Below, piece after piece: positions 1 to 15,186 of a stretch of DNA of 64,000 bases. Under the pieces are notes generated by a model. The model had not been told where the DNA came from. It did no database searches and saw nothing but the letters and a program-made list of their open reading frames with translations. The stretch comes from Streptomyces eurocidicus (GTDB lineage Bacteria; Actinomycetota; Actinomycetes; Streptomycetales; Streptomycetaceae): positions 744,001 to 808,000 of the forward strand of contig NZ_LGUI01000003.1 of assembly GCF_002891295.1 (NCBI RefSeq). Direction: 5' to 3'. The stretch's first letter is position 1. Every line of letters begins with the position of its first letter. Made by a program: the position numbers and the translations under genes.

Positions 1-328
<328 letters not shown>

Positions 329-358
329 TCAGAGTCGAATATCAGGCTGACAAGGATC

Positions 359-385
359 GGCCCCGCCTGCGAGCAGACGGGGCCG
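359..385. terminator. inverted repeat between jag and rsmG
   Basis: GGCCCCG at 359-365 pairs with CGGGGCC at 378-384 around a short loop, giving a GC hairpin between jag and rsmG. No T-run follows, as is common for Streptomyces terminators. It could partly terminate jag transcripts before rsmG. Confidence 0.4.
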
Positions 386-420
386 GACACACCTAGAAGC
401 GGGATCTAGAAGGGCTGGAT

Positions 421-939
421 TCAGGCCGGGAGGACGACCACACGGCGCTGCGGCTCCTCGCCCTCGGACTCGCTGCTCAGACCGGCGGCGGCCACGGCGT
501 CATGGACGACCTTGCGCTCGAACGGCGTCATCGGGTCGAGCTTGACCGCCTGACCGCTGCTCTTGGCCTCCTCGGCCGCCTTGGCGCCCACCTGGGCGAG
601 CTCCTCGCGCTTACGGGCGCGGAAGCCGGCGATGTCGAGCATGAGGCGGCTGCGGTCACCGGTCTCCCGGTTCACGGCGAGCCGGGTGAGCTCCTGGAGC
701 GCCTCCAGCACCTCACCGTCCCGGCCGACCAGCTTCTGCAGGTCACGGCTGGTCGAGTCGCTGATGATCGACACCGCCGCACGGTCGGCCTCGACATCCA
801 TGTCGATGTCGCCGTCGAGGTCCGCGATGTCCAGCAGCCCCTCGAGGTAGTCGGCCGCGATCTCGCCTTCCTGCTCCAGGCGGGACAGGGTGTCGGTGCC
901 CTCGGCGGCGGCACCGGTCTGAGGCTGCGTGTCCGTCAC
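421..939 (-). CDS. jag: Jag/KhpB-type KH-R3H RNA-binding protein
   Basis: Small RNA-binding protein of the Jag (KhpB) family, encoded next to yidC in most Gram-positive bacteria. An acidic N-terminus is followed by a KH-like domain (core LQKLVGRDGEVLEALQ, about residues 67-82) and a C-terminal R3H domain (PMTPFERKVVHDAV, ending in VVVLPA). An in-frame GTG at 957 overlaps the yidC stop (GTGA). The GTG at 939 is preceded by GAAGGAG at a good distance and gives the family's usual length of about 170 residues, so I prefer it. The protein probably regulates cell-envelope or division genes post-transcriptionally; its RNA targets here are unknown. Confidence 0.9.
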   Translation of the reverse strand: MTDTQPQTGAAAEGTDTLSRLEQEGEIAADYLEGLLDIADLDGDIDMDVEADRAAVSIISDSTSRDLQKLVGRDGEVLEALQELTRLAVNRETGDRSRLMLDIAGFRARKREELAQVGAKAAEEAKSSGQAVKLDPMTPFERKVVHDAVAAAGLSSESEGEEPQRRVVVLPA

Positions 940-953
940 GGTGGACTCCTTCG

Positions 954-2039
954 TCACTTCTTGGTCGGGTGCTTGGGCCGCTGCGGGCCGCCCTTGCGCT
1001 GCCCGGACTTGGCACTGCGGGCGGAGCCGCCGCCGGCCTGCTTGGGCTTGGCGTCCTCGGGCTGCTTCTCCAGCGAGGTCTTCCCGGCCTCGGCGGGCTG
1101 GGCGGTGCCGGCGAGCTGGCGCTTGGACTTCGGCTGGCGCTTGGGCTGCTGCCGGTTGGCGCGGGCGACCTCGGCCGCCTTCTTCGCCTCGACCTCCTCC
1201 GGGTCCTCCTTCAGCTTGCCCTTGGCCCGCAGCCGCTCCTGGCGCTGGGTGAAGGCGATGCTGCCCGGGGTCGGGTTACGGCGGATGACGAACATCTGCT
1301 GGCCCAGGGTCCACACGTTGGTGGTCAGCCAGTAGACGAGGACACCGACCGGGAAGTTGATACCGAAGACGGCGAACATGATCGGGAAGACGTACATCAG
1401 CATCTTCTGCTGCTGCATGAACGGCGTCTTCACCGTGAGGTCGACGTTCTTCGTCATCAGCTGGCGCTGGGTGTAGAACTGCGACAGCGACATCAGGACG
1501 ATCATGATGACCGTGACGACCCGGACGTCGGTCAGCGAGGCGCCGAGCTTCTCGACCTTGGACGCGGTGTCCATGAACTTCACGGAGAGCGGGGCACCGA
1601 AGATGTGCGCCGACCGCGCGCTGTCGAGCAGCCCCTTGTCGATGACGCCGACCGTCTTGCCCTGCGCGATGTGGTTCAGGACCTGGTACAGCGAGATGAA
1701 GAAGGGCGACTGGGCCAGGATCGGGAGACAGCTCGAGAGAGGGTTGGTGCCCGTCTCCTTGTAGAGCTTCATCATCTCTTCGGACTGGCGCTGCTTGTCG
1801 CTCTTGTACCGCTCCTGGATCGCCTTCATCTTCGGCTGGAGCGCCTGCATGTTCCGCGTCGCCTTGATCTGCTTCACGAAGAGCGGGATCAGACAGATGC
1901 GGATCAGGACCACCAGCGAAACGATGGACAGACCCCACGCCCAGCCGCTGTCCTTGTCGAAGACCAGGCTGTACAGCGAGTGGAACTGGACGATGATCCA
2001 GGAAACTGCGGTATAGAGAGGACCGAGGATCGTGTCCAC
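954..2039 (-). CDS. yidC: membrane protein insertase YidC (Oxa1 family)
   Basis: Inserts and folds membrane proteins, alone or with SecYEG. The 361-residue protein has the Gram-positive architecture: an N-terminal hydrophobic segment, a cytoplasmic charged hairpin (about residues 60-95, [32 protein letters not shown] broken by the helix turn), further membrane helices, and a long Lys/Arg-rich cytoplasmic tail from about residue 265 that could contact ribosomes. The conserved Arg needed for the hydrophilic groove is probably the one in the second membrane segment ([12 protein letters not shown]). The GTG start at 2039 follows AAGGAG. It sits between yidD and jag and is probably cotranscribed from the rpmH promoter. 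Confidence 0.96.
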   Translation of the reverse strand: MDTILGPLYTAVSWIIVQFHSLYSLVFDKDSGWAWGLSIVSLVVLIRICLIPLFVKQIKATRNMQALQPKMKAIQERYKSDKQRQSEEMMKLYKETGTNPLSSCLPILAQSPFFISLYQVLNHIAQGKTVGVIDKGLLDSARSAHIFGAPLSVKFMDTASKVEKLGASLTDVRVVTVIMIVLMSLSQFYTQRQLMTKNVDLTVKTPFMQQQKMLMYVFPIMFAVFGINFPVGVLVYWLTTNVWTLGQQMFVIRRNPTPGSIAFTQRQERLRAKGKLKEDPEEVEAKKAAEVARANRQQPKRQPKSKRQLAGTAQPAEAGKTSLEKQPEDAKPKQAGGGSARSAKSGQRKGGPQRPKHPTKK

Positions 2040-2042
2040 GAA

Positions 2043-2360
2043 TCAGGCTCCTTGGGCGTTGGGCTGGGTCTCGGGCTGCGCGGCGGGCTCCGCGAGGGGG
2101 TGCCCACCCAGTCGGCTCCTCAGCCGCTGGTGCCAGACCGGACGCTTCCGGGGAGGGACGTGGTCGACGCCACCGAGCGACCACGGGTTGCAGCGCAGGA
2201 TGCGCCAGGCCGTCAGCGCCGTCCCTTTGACCGCGCCGTGCACGGAGATGGCTTTGTAGCCATAGTGCGAGCACGACGGGTAGTACTTGCAGACCGGGCC
2301 CAGGAGTGGGCTGATGGTCCACTGGTAGAGCTTGATCAACCACAGCAGCGGGTACTTCAC
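2043..2360 (-). CDS. yidD: membrane protein insertion efficiency factor YidD
   Basis: Small peripheral membrane protein that helps YidC/Sec insert proteins. The 105 residues contain the family hallmark block [22 protein letters not shown] near residue 12-33, with conserved cysteines, followed by a basic helix and GGVDHVP. The GTG start at 2360 overlaps the rnpA stop (GTGA), indicating translational coupling, and the stop lies 3 bases before the yidC start. The C-terminal 30 residues are Pro/Gln-rich and variable. Gene order rpmH-rnpA-yidD-yidC is highly conserved across bacteria. Confidence 0.95.
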   Translation of the reverse strand: MKYPLLWLIKLYQWTISPLLGPVCKYYPSCSHYGYKAISVHGAVKGTALTAWRILRCNPWSLGGVDHVPPRKRPVWHQRLRSRLGGHPLAEPAAQPETQPNAQGA

Positions 2361-2791
2361 CGTGCGCTCCCTCCCGGGCCTCGGCCAGGGCTCCGGGGGG
2401 TGTCCCCCGGGGGACCGGAGCAGCGCGGCGCCCCTCCCAGCAGCCGCTGCAGCGCGGTGTCGAGATCACGGGCCAGCTGATCGTGGTCCGCCTCGCCCGC
2501 GCCGGGCAGGGCCCGTACGACCACAAGGCTACCGGCGGGGAGCTGATCCAGCCGGTCACGCATCAGGTGGCGCAGTCTCCGCTTCACCAGATTGCGGATG
2601 ACGGCGATGCCCACGGCCTTGCTCACGACGAAACCCGCACGCGCCTGGGGAACACTCTCCCCAGGCGTGTGCGGGTCCGTGGAACCTGCGCGTAGGTGGA
2701 CGACGAGGAGCGGGCGGCCGGCCCGGCGCCCTCGGCGAACCGCGGTCGCAAAGTCCTCGCGCCGCCTCAGCCGAGACTCGGAAGGCAGCAC
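2357..2791 (-). CDS. rnpA: ribonuclease P protein component
   Basis: Basic protein subunit of RNase P, which trims the 5' leader of pre-tRNAs together with the catalytic RNA. The RNR signature [16 protein letters not shown] is present around residues 70-85, and the N-terminus [26 protein letters not shown] is typical. Several starts are possible upstream; I prefer the GTG at 2791 because it gives V/M-LPSESRL, the normal actinomycete N-terminus, and leaves 25 bases after rpmH. The C-terminal 25 residues (Gly/Pro/Arg-rich) are a lineage-specific extension. Confidence 0.93.
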   Translation of the reverse strand: MLPSESRLRRREDFATAVRRGRRAGRPLLVVHLRAGSTDPHTPGESVPQARAGFVVSKAVGIAVIRNLVKRRLRHLMRDRLDQLPAGSLVVVRALPGAGEADHDQLARDLDTALQRLLGGAPRCSGPPGDTPRSPGRGPGGSAR

Positions 2792-2816
2792 GTCATGGAC
2801 CTTGACGTCAGGATGA

Positions 2817-2954
2817 TCAGGCCGACAGGCGGGCGCGACCCTTGCCACGGCGGGACGCGAGGATCGCGCGGCCGGCACGGGTGCGCATGCGCAGGCGGAA
2901 ACCGTGGGTCTTCGCGCGACGACGGTTGTTCGGCTGGAAGGTGCGCTTGCTCAC
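2817..2954 (-). CDS. rpmH: 50S ribosomal protein L34
   Basis: A 45-residue, very basic ribosomal protein of the large subunit. The reading begins GTG-AGC-AAG ([18 protein letters not shown]), contains the highly conserved [15 protein letters not shown] block and ends GRARLSA, exactly the actinobacterial length. It is the first gene of the leftward rpmH-rnpA-yidD-yidC-jag unit and is divergent from dnaA across a 427-bp region, the classical bacterial origin arrangement. Confidence 0.97.
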   Translation of the reverse strand: MSKRTFQPNNRRRAKTHGFRLRMRTRAGRAILASRRGKGRARLSA

Positions 2955-3235
2955 TCGGGGGCTCCAGAAATGAATCGTGTGATGGCGGGACATCGCCTGG
3001 CTGTCACCGTGCGCCCACGAGAAGCTCGCAATACGCCCGAGTGCACCGCTTCATGACCACCTCCCCGAAGGGGAAGCGGCCGTTGCCCATCGGAGGCAGG
3101 CGGCAGCAGCCATCGACAACTCGACCTGGTCACGGTACGCGCGGCTACGCCATTCGGTCAAACCGGCAGTGCACCAGGGATACACCGTAGCGTCCCGCAG
3201 GGCGGTGAGTCGCCACGCCCCACCTCATGGCACAT

Positions 3236-3256
3236 TTGTACACACCCTGTGGACAA
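3236..3256. promoter_or_regulatory. two DnaA boxes in the dnaA promoter region
   Basis: TTGTACACA at 3236-3244 (plus; one change from the Streptomyces consensus TTGTCCACA) and a perfect TTGTCCACA on the minus strand at 3248-3256, 3 bases apart and facing each other. Closely spaced DnaA boxes in the dnaA promoter are known to mediate autoregulation by DnaA in Streptomyces. Confidence 0.85.
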
Positions 3257-3260
3257 CGAC

Positions 3261-3290
3261 TTGAACCACGCACCTCGGCCTGACTACCGT
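3261..3290 (+). promoter_or_regulatory. possible dnaA promoter
   Basis: TTGAAC (3261-3266), an 18-base spacer and TACCGT (3285-3290) resemble a housekeeping-sigma promoter. It lies 4 bases after the DnaA-box pair and about 90 bases before the dnaA start. This is inferred from hexamers only. Confidence 0.45.
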
Positions 3291-3381
3291 GGCTCAACTC
3301 CGAATACTTCCCGACCGTCCCGAGAACCACACATTCGTGGGACTCCAGGGTTCCCCCCAGATGACTGAGAGAGCGTGCCCT

Positions 3382-5316
3382 GTGGCTGACCTGCCCGCCG
3401 ATCTTGCCGCAGTGTGGCCGCGCGTGCTCGAACAGCTCCTGGGCGAAGGCCGGGGCCAGGGCGTGGAGAGCAAGGACGAGCACTGGATCAAGCGGTGCCA
3501 GCCGCTCGCGCTGGTGGCCGACACGGCCCTGCTCGCCGTGCCCAACGAATTCGCCAAGGGCGTCCTGGAGGGCCGGCTCGCGCCGATCGTCAGCGAGACC
3601 CTGAGCCGCGAGTGCGGCCGCCCGATCCGGATCGCGATCACCGTCGACGAATCCGCGGGGGAGCCGCCCGCCGAGCGCCCCCAGGCCCCCCAGCAGTCGC
3701 GCTACGACGAGCCGGGCGGCGCCCACCAGGGCCAGGGCCGCGACGCCTATGACCAGCGTGACGCACGCGACGGCCGCGACGGCTACGAGACGTACGAGAA
3801 CCACGGCGGCTACGACGGCCGGGAGAGCTACGGCCGCCAGGCCCCGGGCGACGACCTCCCGTCCGTGCGCCCCGCCTACCCCGACTACCAGCAGTCCCGC
3901 GGCGAGCCGGGCGCCTGGCCCCGCCACTCCGGCCCCACGGGGGACCGCGGCGAGCGTGGTGACCGGGGTGACCGGAGCGAGCGCGGTGACCGTGGGGAGC
4001 GGGGCGACTACGGCTGGCAGCAGCAGCGCCTCGGCGGCTTCCAGGACGGCGAGCGCGACCCGTACGCGACCCAGCACGGCTCGTCCTACGAGCAGCAGCC
4101 GTACGAGCAGTCGCAGCCGGACTACCGCTCCCCGCAGCCGGAGCGCCAGCCGTACGAGCCCCAGCAGCGCCGTGAGCTGCCCGACGGGCGCGGGGGCGGC
4201 GGCCAGGGCGGCCGTCCGAAGCCCGGCGGTGCCCCGGGCCCGCTCGGCGCGCAGCCCGCGCCCGCGGCCGGCCCGGGTGAGCCGACGGCCCGGCTGAACC
4301 CGAAGTACCTCTTCGACACGTTCGTCATCGGCGCGTCCAACCGCTTCGCGCACGCGGCGGCGGTGGCGGTGGCCGAGGCGCCGGCCAAGGCGTACAACCC
4401 CCTCTTCATCTACGGCGAGTCGGGGCTGGGGAAGACCCACCTGCTGCACGCCATCGGGCACTACGCGCGGAGCCTCTACCCGGGCACGCGCGTGCGCTAC
4501 GTGAGCTCCGAGGAGTTCACCAACGAGTTCATCAACTCCATCCGCGACGGCAAGGCGGACGCGTTCCGCAAGCGCTACCGCGACATGGACATCCTGCTGG
4601 TCGACGACATCCAGTTCCTGGCGAGCAAGGAGTCGACGCAGGAGGAGTTCTTCCACACCTTCAATACGCTCCACAACGCCAACAAGCAGATCGTGCTGTC
4701 CTCCGACCGGCCGCCCAAGCAGCTGGTGACCCTGGAGGACCGGCTGCGCAACCGCTTCGAGTGGGGCCTGATCACGGACGTCCAGCCGCCCGAGCTGGAG
4801 ACGCGCATCGCGATCCTGCGCAAGAAGGCGGTCCAGGAGCAGCTGAACGCCCCGCCGGAGGTCCTGGAGTTCATCGCGTCCCGCATCTCGCGCAACATCC
4901 GTGAGCTGGAGGGCGCGCTGATCCGGGTGACGGCGTTCGCGAGCCTGAACCGTCAGCCGGTGGACCTGGGCCTCACCGAGATCGTCCTCAAGGACCTCAT
5001 CCCGGGTGGCGAGGACGCCTCCCCGGAGATCACCGCGCCGGCCATCATGGCGGCGACGGCCGACTACTTCGGGCACACCGTCGAGGACCTGTGCGGAGCC
5101 TCGCGCAGCCGGGTGCTGGTGACGGCCCGGCAGATCGCCATGTACCTCTGCCGCGAGCTCACGGACCTGTCGCTGCCGAAGATCGGCGCGCAGTTCGGCG
5201 GCCGCGACCACACCACCGTGATGCACGCGGACCGCAAGATCCGTGCGCTGATGGCCGAGCGGCGTTCGATCTACAACCAGGTGACGGAGCTGACCAACCG
5301 CATCAAGAACGGCTGA
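3382..5316 (+). CDS. dnaA: chromosomal replication initiator DnaA
   Basis: AAA+ initiator that binds DnaA boxes in oriC and melts the origin. 644 residues: domain I (about 1-95, [20 protein letters not shown] onward), an unusually long charged and disordered domain II (about 95-305, rich in [13 protein letters not shown] repeats, Gln, Tyr and Pro) characteristic of Streptomyces, domain III with Walker [10 protein letters not shown] and Walker [12 protein letters not shown], and domain IV with the DNA-binding signature [16 protein letters not shown] chose the GTG at 3382 because it gives [12 protein letters not shown], the genus-typical N-terminus; an ATG at 3361 is in frame but has no ribosome site. 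It probably autoregulates through the boxes at 3236-3256. Confidence 0.98.
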   Translation: MADLPADLAAVWPRVLEQLLGEGRGQGVESKDEHWIKRCQPLALVADTALLAVPNEFAKGVLEGRLAPIVSETLSRECGRPIRIAITVDESAGEPPAERPQAPQQSRYDEPGGAHQGQGRDAYDQRDARDGRDGYETYENHGGYDGRESYGRQAPGDDLPSVRPAYPDYQQSRGEPGAWPRHSGPTGDRGERGDRGDRSERGDRGERGDYGWQQQRLGGFQDGERDPYATQHGSSYEQQPYEQSQPDYRSPQPERQPYEPQQRRELPDGRGGGGQGGRPKPGGAPGPLGAQPAPAAGPGEPTARLNPKYLFDTFVIGASNRFAHAAAVAVAEAPAKAYNPLFIYGESGLGKTHLLHAIGHYARSLYPGTRVRYVSSEEFTNEFINSIRDGKADAFRKRYRDMDILLVDDIQFLASKESTQEEFFHTFNTLHNANKQIVLSSDRPPKQLVTLEDRLRNRFEWGLITDVQPPELETRIAILRKKAVQEQLNAPPEVLEFIASRISRNIRELEGALIRVTAFASLNRQPVDLGLTEIVLKDLIPGGEDASPEITAPAIMAATADYFGHTVEDLCGASRSRVLVTARQIAMYLCRELTDLSLPKIGAQFGGRDHTTVMHADRKIRALMAERRSIYNQVTELTNRIKNG

Positions 5317-5341
5317 CACAGACCGCGGAAGCACCGCTGAG

Positions 5342-5373
5342 GGCGCTTCGGGAGGCTTCCCGGAGCGCCTTTT
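5342..5373 (+). terminator. dnaA terminator
   Basis: GGCGCTTCGGGA (5342-5353) pairs with TCCCGGAGCGCC (5358-5369) with one G-U pair and a 4-base loop, followed by TTTT. It lies 26 bases after the dnaA stop and would keep dnaA transcription out of oriC. Confidence 0.8.
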
Positions 5374-5455
5374 CGCGGTTCCGGGGACGGCCGGGACGGC
5401 GCCGGGGCCGTGGCCGGGCGGTGGCTCTGTTCGAATACGGAAGCCCGGCCGCCGG

Positions 5456-5700
5456 TTCTCCACAGATTTCCGGCCGACCGGCTGTCCACACCCTGGGGAC
5501 GGTGAAGTTGTCCATAGGCTGTCCACAGCCGGGCCTGTTGATAGGCCATCAGGGGAGGTCAGCGGCGTGTGGATTTGTGGTTGACGGGATTCCACAGCCT
5601 GTGGACGACGGGATCACCCACAAGGCCCATCGAAAGTTGTCCACCGGCCGCCCACAGGGAAGTGGATGTTGTACACAGCCTGTCCACACCCCTGTCCACT
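5456..5700. promoter_or_regulatory. oriC DnaA-box field, left
   Basis: Boxes with at most one or two changes from TTGTCCACA: 5456-5464 (TTCTCCACA), 5482-5490 (CTGTCCACA), 5508-5516 (TTGTCCATA), 5519-5527 (CTGTCCACA), 5600-5608 minus (TCGTCCACA), 5637-5645 (TTGTCCACC), 5669-5677 (TTGTACACA), 5680-5688 (CTGTCCACA), 5692-5700 (CTGTCCACT). Most face the same way, and several are spaced by about 2-3 bases (5508/5519, 5669/5680/5692), which suits cooperative binding. Confidence 0.88.
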
Positions 5701-5769
5701 GTTCGGTAACGAAACACCCCCACTCACCGACCCGAGTGAAAGGCGTCACACGAAGTTGCCGGGTTGGGC

Positions 5770-6018
5770 TGTGGGGAACGTGGGTAAAACTGGGGACAGC
5801 CCTGGGGAGAAGTACCCCCTGCCTGTGCACGGGGTGTGCAGAACTTTCCCCGGTCCACAGACCACCCCGTTTTTCCACTGCCTCCGCCCACAGGCCCGGT
5901 GGACAAAAAATCCGGCCTGACCTGCGAAAAGGCAGTTTTCCACCGTTTCCACAGGCCCTACTACTACGACCACAGAGATGTAGCGGGGAACTGGTTTCGA
6001 AGTGGGTCCTGTGCACAA
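5770..6018. promoter_or_regulatory. oriC DnaA-box field, right
   Basis: A second field with more degenerate boxes: 5770-5778 minus (TTCCCCACA), 5835-5843 minus (TTCTGCACA), 5851-5859 (CGGTCCACA), 5871-5879 (TTTTCCACT), 5898-5906 minus (TTGTCCACC), 5936-5944 (TTTTCCACC), 5945-5953 (GTTTCCACA) and 6010-6018 minus (TTGTGCACA). Orientations are mixed, unlike the left field. Confidence 0.75.
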
Positions 6019-6164
6019 CTCGGCCGCGGGCCGCGCCACGCCCTCCGACCTGACTTGACCCCGAGACGCACGAGCTGTCAGCGGTGTACGTCAGACTGGT
6101 CTCCGGCAAGCAGCCGACGAAGAAGCCAGCAGGGCGAGCCAGCAACAAGCAGGAGGCGGTTCCG

Positions 6165-7295
6165 GTGAAGATCCGGGTGGAGCGCGATGTACTCGCGGAG
6201 GCAGTGGCCTGGGCGGCCCGCAGCCTCCCGGCCCGTCCGCCGGTGCCCGTCCTCGCGGGCCTGCTGCTGAAGGCGGAGGACGGCTCCCTGAGCCTCTCCG
6301 GCTTCGACTACGAGGTCTCGGCCCGCGTCTCGGTCGACGCCGACGTCGAGGAGGACGGCACCGTCCTCGTCTCCGGCCGGCTCCTCGCCGACATCTGCCG
6401 CGCGCTTCCCAACCGGCCTGTGGAGATCTCCACCGACGGCGTGCGCGTCACCGTCGTCTGCGGCTCCTCGCGATTCACACTCCACACCCTTCCTGTGGAG
6501 GAATACCCGGCGCTGCCGCAGATGCCGACCGCCACGGGCACCGTCCCGGGCGAGGTCTTCGCCGCCGCCGCCGCGCAGGTCGCCATCGCCGCCGGCCGTG
6601 ACGACACCCTGCCGGTGCTCACCGGTGTCCGGATCGAGATCGAGGGCGACACCGTCACCCTGGCCTCCACCGACCGCTACCGCTTCGCGGTCCGCGAGTT
6701 CATGTGGAAGCCCGAGACCCCGGACATCTCCGCGGTCGCCCTGGTGCCCGCCAAGACGCTCCTGGACACCGCCAAGTCGCTCAGCGGCGGCGACACCGTC
6801 TCGATCGCCCTGTCCGGCTCCGGCGCGGGCGAGGGCCTCATCGGCTTCGAGGGCGCCGGCCGCCGCACCACCACCCGGCTGCTCGAAGGCGACCTGCCGA
6901 AGTACCGCACGCTCTTCCCGACGGAGTTCAACTCCATCGCGGTGATCGAGACCGCGCCGTTCGTCGAGGCGGTCAAGCGTGTCGCGCTCGTCGCCGAGCG
7001 GAACACCCCGGTGCGGCTGAGCTTCGAGCAGGGCGTCCTCATCCTCGAGGCCGGTTCCAGCGACGACGCACAGGCTGTGGAGCGCGTCGACGCCCAGCTC
7101 GACGGCGACGACATCTCGATCGCCTTCAACCCCGGCTTCCTGCTGGAGGGCCTCTCCGCGATCGACTCCCCGGTCGCCCAGCTGTCCTTCACGACCTCCA
7201 CCAAGCCCGCCCTGCTCAGCGGCAAGCCCGCGCTGGACGCCGAGGCGGACGACGCGTACAAGTACCTGATCATGCCGGTGCGCCTGTCGGGCTGA
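6165..7295 (+). CDS. dnaN: DNA polymerase III beta subunit (sliding clamp)
   Basis: Ring-shaped processivity clamp for the replicative polymerase. The 376-residue product has the expected three repeated clamp domains; it begins VKIRVERDVLAEAVAWAARSLP and ends YKYLIMPVRLSG, the typical C-terminal peptide of bacterial clamps. I place the start at the GTG at 6165 because GGAGG lies 8 bases upstream and the length then matches Streptomyces DnaN; an open frame continues upstream into oriC but lacks family similarity. The promoter must lie inside oriC. Confidence 0.97.
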   Translation: MKIRVERDVLAEAVAWAARSLPARPPVPVLAGLLLKAEDGSLSLSGFDYEVSARVSVDADVEEDGTVLVSGRLLADICRALPNRPVEISTDGVRVTVVCGSSRFTLHTLPVEEYPALPQMPTATGTVPGEVFAAAAAQVAIAAGRDDTLPVLTGVRIEIEGDTVTLASTDRYRFAVREFMWKPETPDISAVALVPAKTLLDTAKSLSGGDTVSIALSGSGAGEGLIGFEGAGRRTTTRLLEGDLPKYRTLFPTEFNSIAVIETAPFVEAVKRVALVAERNTPVRLSFEQGVLILEAGSSDDAQAVERVDAQLDGDDISIAFNPGFLLEGLSAIDSPVAQLSFTTSTKPALLSGKPALDAEADDAYKYLIMPVRLSG

Positions 7296-7341
7296 GCCCG
7301 TCCGGAGCGCGGGCCGACAGCCGCGAGGAGGAGTGGGTCGA

Positions 7342-7350
7342 CTGTCCACA
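7342..7350 (+). promoter_or_regulatory. DnaA box in the dnaN-gnd spacer
   Basis: CTGTCCACA, one change from consensus, in the 161-bp dnaN-gnd gap. The flanking ACTGTCCACAGT is itself a near palindrome. It may be a satellite of oriC or contribute to gnd regulation. Confidence 0.5.
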
Positions 7351-7456
7351 GTCGGCCCACTCACCCGTTGAGCGGCTGAGCCCACAGCTGTGCACGGACC
7401 CTCGGGCGTAGGCTCGGACCCAGGCACGAACGCAATCAAGGCATAGAGGATCACCC

Positions 7457-8335
7457 ATGGAGCTCGGTCTCATCGGTCTCGGCAAGATGGGCGGCAACAT
7501 GCGCGAGCGCATCCGCCGCGCAGGCCACACCGTCATCGGATACGACCGCAATGCGGACCTCGCGGATGTCCACAGCCTCCAGGAGCTTGTGGATTCCCTG
7601 AAGGGCCCGCGCGTCGTCTGGGTCATGGTCCCGGCCGGCGCCGCCACCCAGTCCACGATCGACGAGCTCGCCGAGCTGCTCTCCCCCGGCGATGTCGTGG
7701 TGGACGGCGGAAACTCCCGCTGGACGGACGACGAGAAGCACGCCGAGGAGCTCGCGGCCAAGGGCATCGGCTTCGTCGACTGCGGCGTCTCCGGTGGTGT
7801 CTGGGGCCTGGAGAACGGCTACGCCCTGATGTACGGCGGCGACGCCGCCGACGTCGCGAAGGTCCAGCCGATCTTCGACGCGCTCAAGCCCGAGGGTGAG
7901 TTCGGCTCCGTCCACGCGGGCAAGGTCGGCGCCGGCCACTTCGCCAAGATGGTCCACAACGGCATCGAGTACGCCATGATGCAGGCGTACGCCGAGGGCT
8001 GGGAGCTCCTGGAGAAGGTCGACTCCGTCACCGACGTCCGCGAGGTCTTCCGCAGCTGGCAGGAGGGCACGGTCATCCGCTCCTGGCTGCTCGACCTGGC
8101 CGTCAACGCCCTGGACGACGACGAGCACCTCGACAAGCTGCGCGGCTACGCGGCCGACTCCGGCGAGGGCCGCTGGACGGTCGAGGCCGCGATCGACAAC
8201 GCGGTGCCGCTCCCCGCGATCACCGCCTCGCTCTTCGCCCGCTTCGCGTCCCGCCAGGACGACTCCCCCCAGATGAAGATGATCGCCGCGCTGCGGAACC
8301 AGTTCGGCGGCCACGCGGTCGAGAACAAGAAGTAA
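7457..8335 (+). CDS. gnd: 6-phosphogluconate dehydrogenase, short (YqeC/GndA) type
   Basis: Oxidative decarboxylation of 6-phosphogluconate to ribulose 5-phosphate in the pentose phosphate pathway. The N-terminal Rossmann motif [12 protein letters not shown] opens the protein, the signature [11 protein letters not shown] is near residue 75-85, and [15 protein letters not shown] near residue 155-170 carries the catalytic Lys and Asn. At 292 residues this is the short bacterial form, not the 470-residue enzyme. AGAGGA precedes the ATG. Placement between dnaN and recF is normal for Streptomyces, though its functional link to replication is unknown. Confidence 0.93.
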   Translation: MELGLIGLGKMGGNMRERIRRAGHTVIGYDRNADLADVHSLQELVDSLKGPRVVWVMVPAGAATQSTIDELAELLSPGDVVVDGGNSRWTDDEKHAEELAAKGIGFVDCGVSGGVWGLENGYALMYGGDAADVAKVQPIFDALKPEGEFGSVHAGKVGAGHFAKMVHNGIEYAMMQAYAEGWELLEKVDSVTDVREVFRSWQEGTVIRSWLLDLAVNALDDDEHLDKLRGYAADSGEGRWTVEAAIDNAVPLPAITASLFARFASRQDDSPQMKMIAALRNQFGGHAVENKK

Positions 8336-8378
8336 GCACCACTCAGCAGCATCAGCCGGAAGAGGTCGGCGCGCCCCC

Positions 8379-9503
8379 ATGCACGTATCGCATCTGTCGC
8401 TGGCCGACTTCCGCTCCTACGCCCGGGTCGAGGTCCCGCTCGACCCGGGCGTCACGGCCTTCGTGGGCCCGAACGGCCAGGGCAAGACCAACCTCGTCGA
8501 GGCCGTCGGCTATCTGGCGACGCTCGGCAGCCACCGGGTCTCCTCCGACGCGCCCCTGGTGCGGATGGGCGCCGACCGCGCCATCGTCCGCGCCGCGGTC
8601 GTCCAGGGGGAGCGGCAGCAGCTGATAGAGCTGGAGCTGAACCCGGGCCGCGCGAACCGGGCCCGGATCAACCGCTCCTCCCAGGTCAGACCCCGTGACG
8701 TCCTCGGCATCGTGCGCACGGTGCTGTTCGCCCCCGAGGACCTGGCCCTGGTCAAGGGCGACCCCGGCGAGCGCCGCCGCTTCCTGGACGAGCTGATCAC
8801 CGCCCGCTCGCCGCGGATGGCGGGCGTGCGCTCCGACTACGACCGCGTCCTCAAGCAGCGCAACACCCTGCTGAAGAGCGCGGCCATGGCCCGCCGCCAC
8901 GGCGGCCGCGGCCTGGACCTCTCCACCCTCGACATCTGGGACCAGCACCTCGCCCGGGCCGGCGCGGAGCTGCTGGACCGCCGCCTCGACCTGATCGCCA
9001 CCCTGCGGCCGCTGGCCGAGAAGGCGTACGAGCAGCTGGCGCCCGGCGGCGGCCCGGTCTCCTTCGAATACCGCGGCCCCGACGCCCTGGCCGGCGCCCG
9101 TACCCGCGAGGAGCTCTACGAAGCCCTGCTCACGGCCCTCGCCGAGGTCCGCAAGCAGGAGATCGAGCGCGGGGTGACACTGGTCGGCCCGCACCGCGAC
9201 GAGCTGCTCCTCCAGCTCGGCCGGCTGCCCGCCAAGGGCTACGCGAGCCACGGCGAGTCCTGGTCGTACGCCCTCGCGCTCCGGCTGGCCTCGTACGAGC
9301 TGCTGCGCGCCGAGGGCAACGAGCCGGTCCTGGTGCTCGACGACGTCTTCGCCGAGCTGGACGCCAGGCGCCGGGAGCGGCTGGCCGAGCTGGTCGCCCC
9401 CGGCGAGCAGGTGCTGGTGACGGCCGCGGTCGACGACGACGTGCCGGACGCCCTGGTGGGCGCGCGGTACGCGGTCTCGGAAGGCGTGGTGGAGCGGCTG
9501 TGA
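8379..9503 (+). CDS. recF: DNA replication/repair protein RecF
   Basis: SMC-like ATPase that loads RecA at single-strand gaps together with RecO and RecR. 374 residues with Walker [16 protein letters not shown] near residue 28-42, the ABC signature-like region and the C-terminal Walker B block [19 protein letters not shown]. It starts [19 protein letters not shown], typical for RecF. It overlaps the next gene by 4 bases (GTGA), so the two are translationally coupled. Confidence 0.97.
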   Translation: MHVSHLSLADFRSYARVEVPLDPGVTAFVGPNGQGKTNLVEAVGYLATLGSHRVSSDAPLVRMGADRAIVRAAVVQGERQQLIELELNPGRANRARINRSSQVRPRDVLGIVRTVLFAPEDLALVKGDPGERRRFLDELITARSPRMAGVRSDYDRVLKQRNTLLKSAAMARRHGGRGLDLSTLDIWDQHLARAGAELLDRRLDLIATLRPLAEKAYEQLAPGGGPVSFEYRGPDALAGARTREELYEALLTALAEVRKQEIERGVTLVGPHRDELLLQLGRLPAKGYASHGESWSYALALRLASYELLRAEGNEPVLVLDDVFAELDARRRERLAELVAPGEQVLVTAAVDDDVPDALVGARYAVSEGVVERL

Positions 9504-10042
9504 GCGACGGCGGCGAGAAGGACCCGAAGGCGCCCAAGACACCCGAGCCCTCCGGCGTCGACCTGGCCAGGGTGGCGCTGCGGGCCGCCAAGGAGCAGGC
9601 GCGGGCGCGCGGCAACGCCGCCCAGCAGAAGAAGCAGGCGCGCCGCGGCGGTCTGCGCTCCGGCGCGCGGGCGGACGGGCGCGACCCCTTGCCGCTGGGC
9701 GCCGCCATCAACCGGCTGATCACCGAGCGCGGCTGGGAGACGCCCGCAGCCGTCGGCGGGGTGATGGGCCGCTGGCCGCAGATGGTGGGGCCGGAGGTGG
9801 CCCTGCACTGCGAGCCGCAGAAGTACGACGAGGACGCGCGGGTGCTGACCGTGCAGTGCGACTCGACGGCCTGGGCGACCCAGCTGCGGCTGCTGGCCCC
9901 CCAGCTGGTGGCCCGGCTCAACGCCGACCTGGGTCAGGGCACGGTCAAGATGATCAAGGTGCTGGGCCCGGGCGGCCCCGCCCGCCGGTACGGGCCCCTG
10001 CGCGCGCCCGGGAGCACGGGCCCCGGCGACACCTACGGCTGA
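9500..10042 (+). CDS. DUF721 (DciA-like) protein
   Basis: DUF721 proteins include DciA, the ancestral loader of the replicative helicase DnaB in bacteria lacking DnaC or DnaI. The 180-residue protein has a disordered charged N-terminus (about 1-65), then a DUF721 domain: [37 protein letters not shown] and [30 protein letters not shown] (each read as separate blocks). The GTG start overlaps the recF stop. Position between recF and gyrB agrees with a role in replication; assignment to helicase loading is inferred from the family. Confidence 0.85.
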   Translation: MSDGGEKDPKAPKTPEPSGVDLARVALRAAKEQARARGNAAQQKKQARRGGLRSGARADGRDPLPLGAAINRLITERGWETPAAVGGVMGRWPQMVGPEVALHCEPQKYDEDARVLTVQCDSTAWATQLRLLAPQLVARLNADLGQGTVKMIKVLGPGGPARRYGPLRAPGSTGPGDTYG

Positions 10043-12501
<2,459 letters not shown>

Positions 12502-12552
12502 GCCTGTCGGCCCACGAGAAACAGCCGCAGCGCGAAAGGACTTTGAACAGCA

Positions 12553-15183
<2,631 letters not shown>

Positions 15184-15186
15184 GTC

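Larger units (their letters stand above)
2955..3381. promoter_or_regulatory. rpmH-dnaA divergent promoter region
   Basis: Non-coding region between the divergent rpmH and dnaA genes. It holds two DnaA boxes and a possible dnaA promoter (separate entries). The part nearest rpmH must carry the leftward promoter, but I cannot place its hexamers convincingly. Confidence 0.8.
5317..6164. other. oriC: chromosomal replication origin oriC
   Basis: 848 bp without a credible gene between dnaA and dnaN, packed with DnaA boxes in both orientations in two fields separated by a box-poor stretch at about 5701-5769. Local A/T-rich patches (for example 5904-5912 and 5935-5941) could assist unwinding. This is the known Streptomyces oriC organisation: many boxes of consensus TTGTCCACA in two clusters between dnaA and dnaN. 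Confidence 0.95.

Noticed and set aside
3145..5595. Long minus-strand frame opposite dnaA.
   Set aside because: Low-complexity Arg/Val/Leu translation; dnaA on the plus strand is conserved along its whole length.
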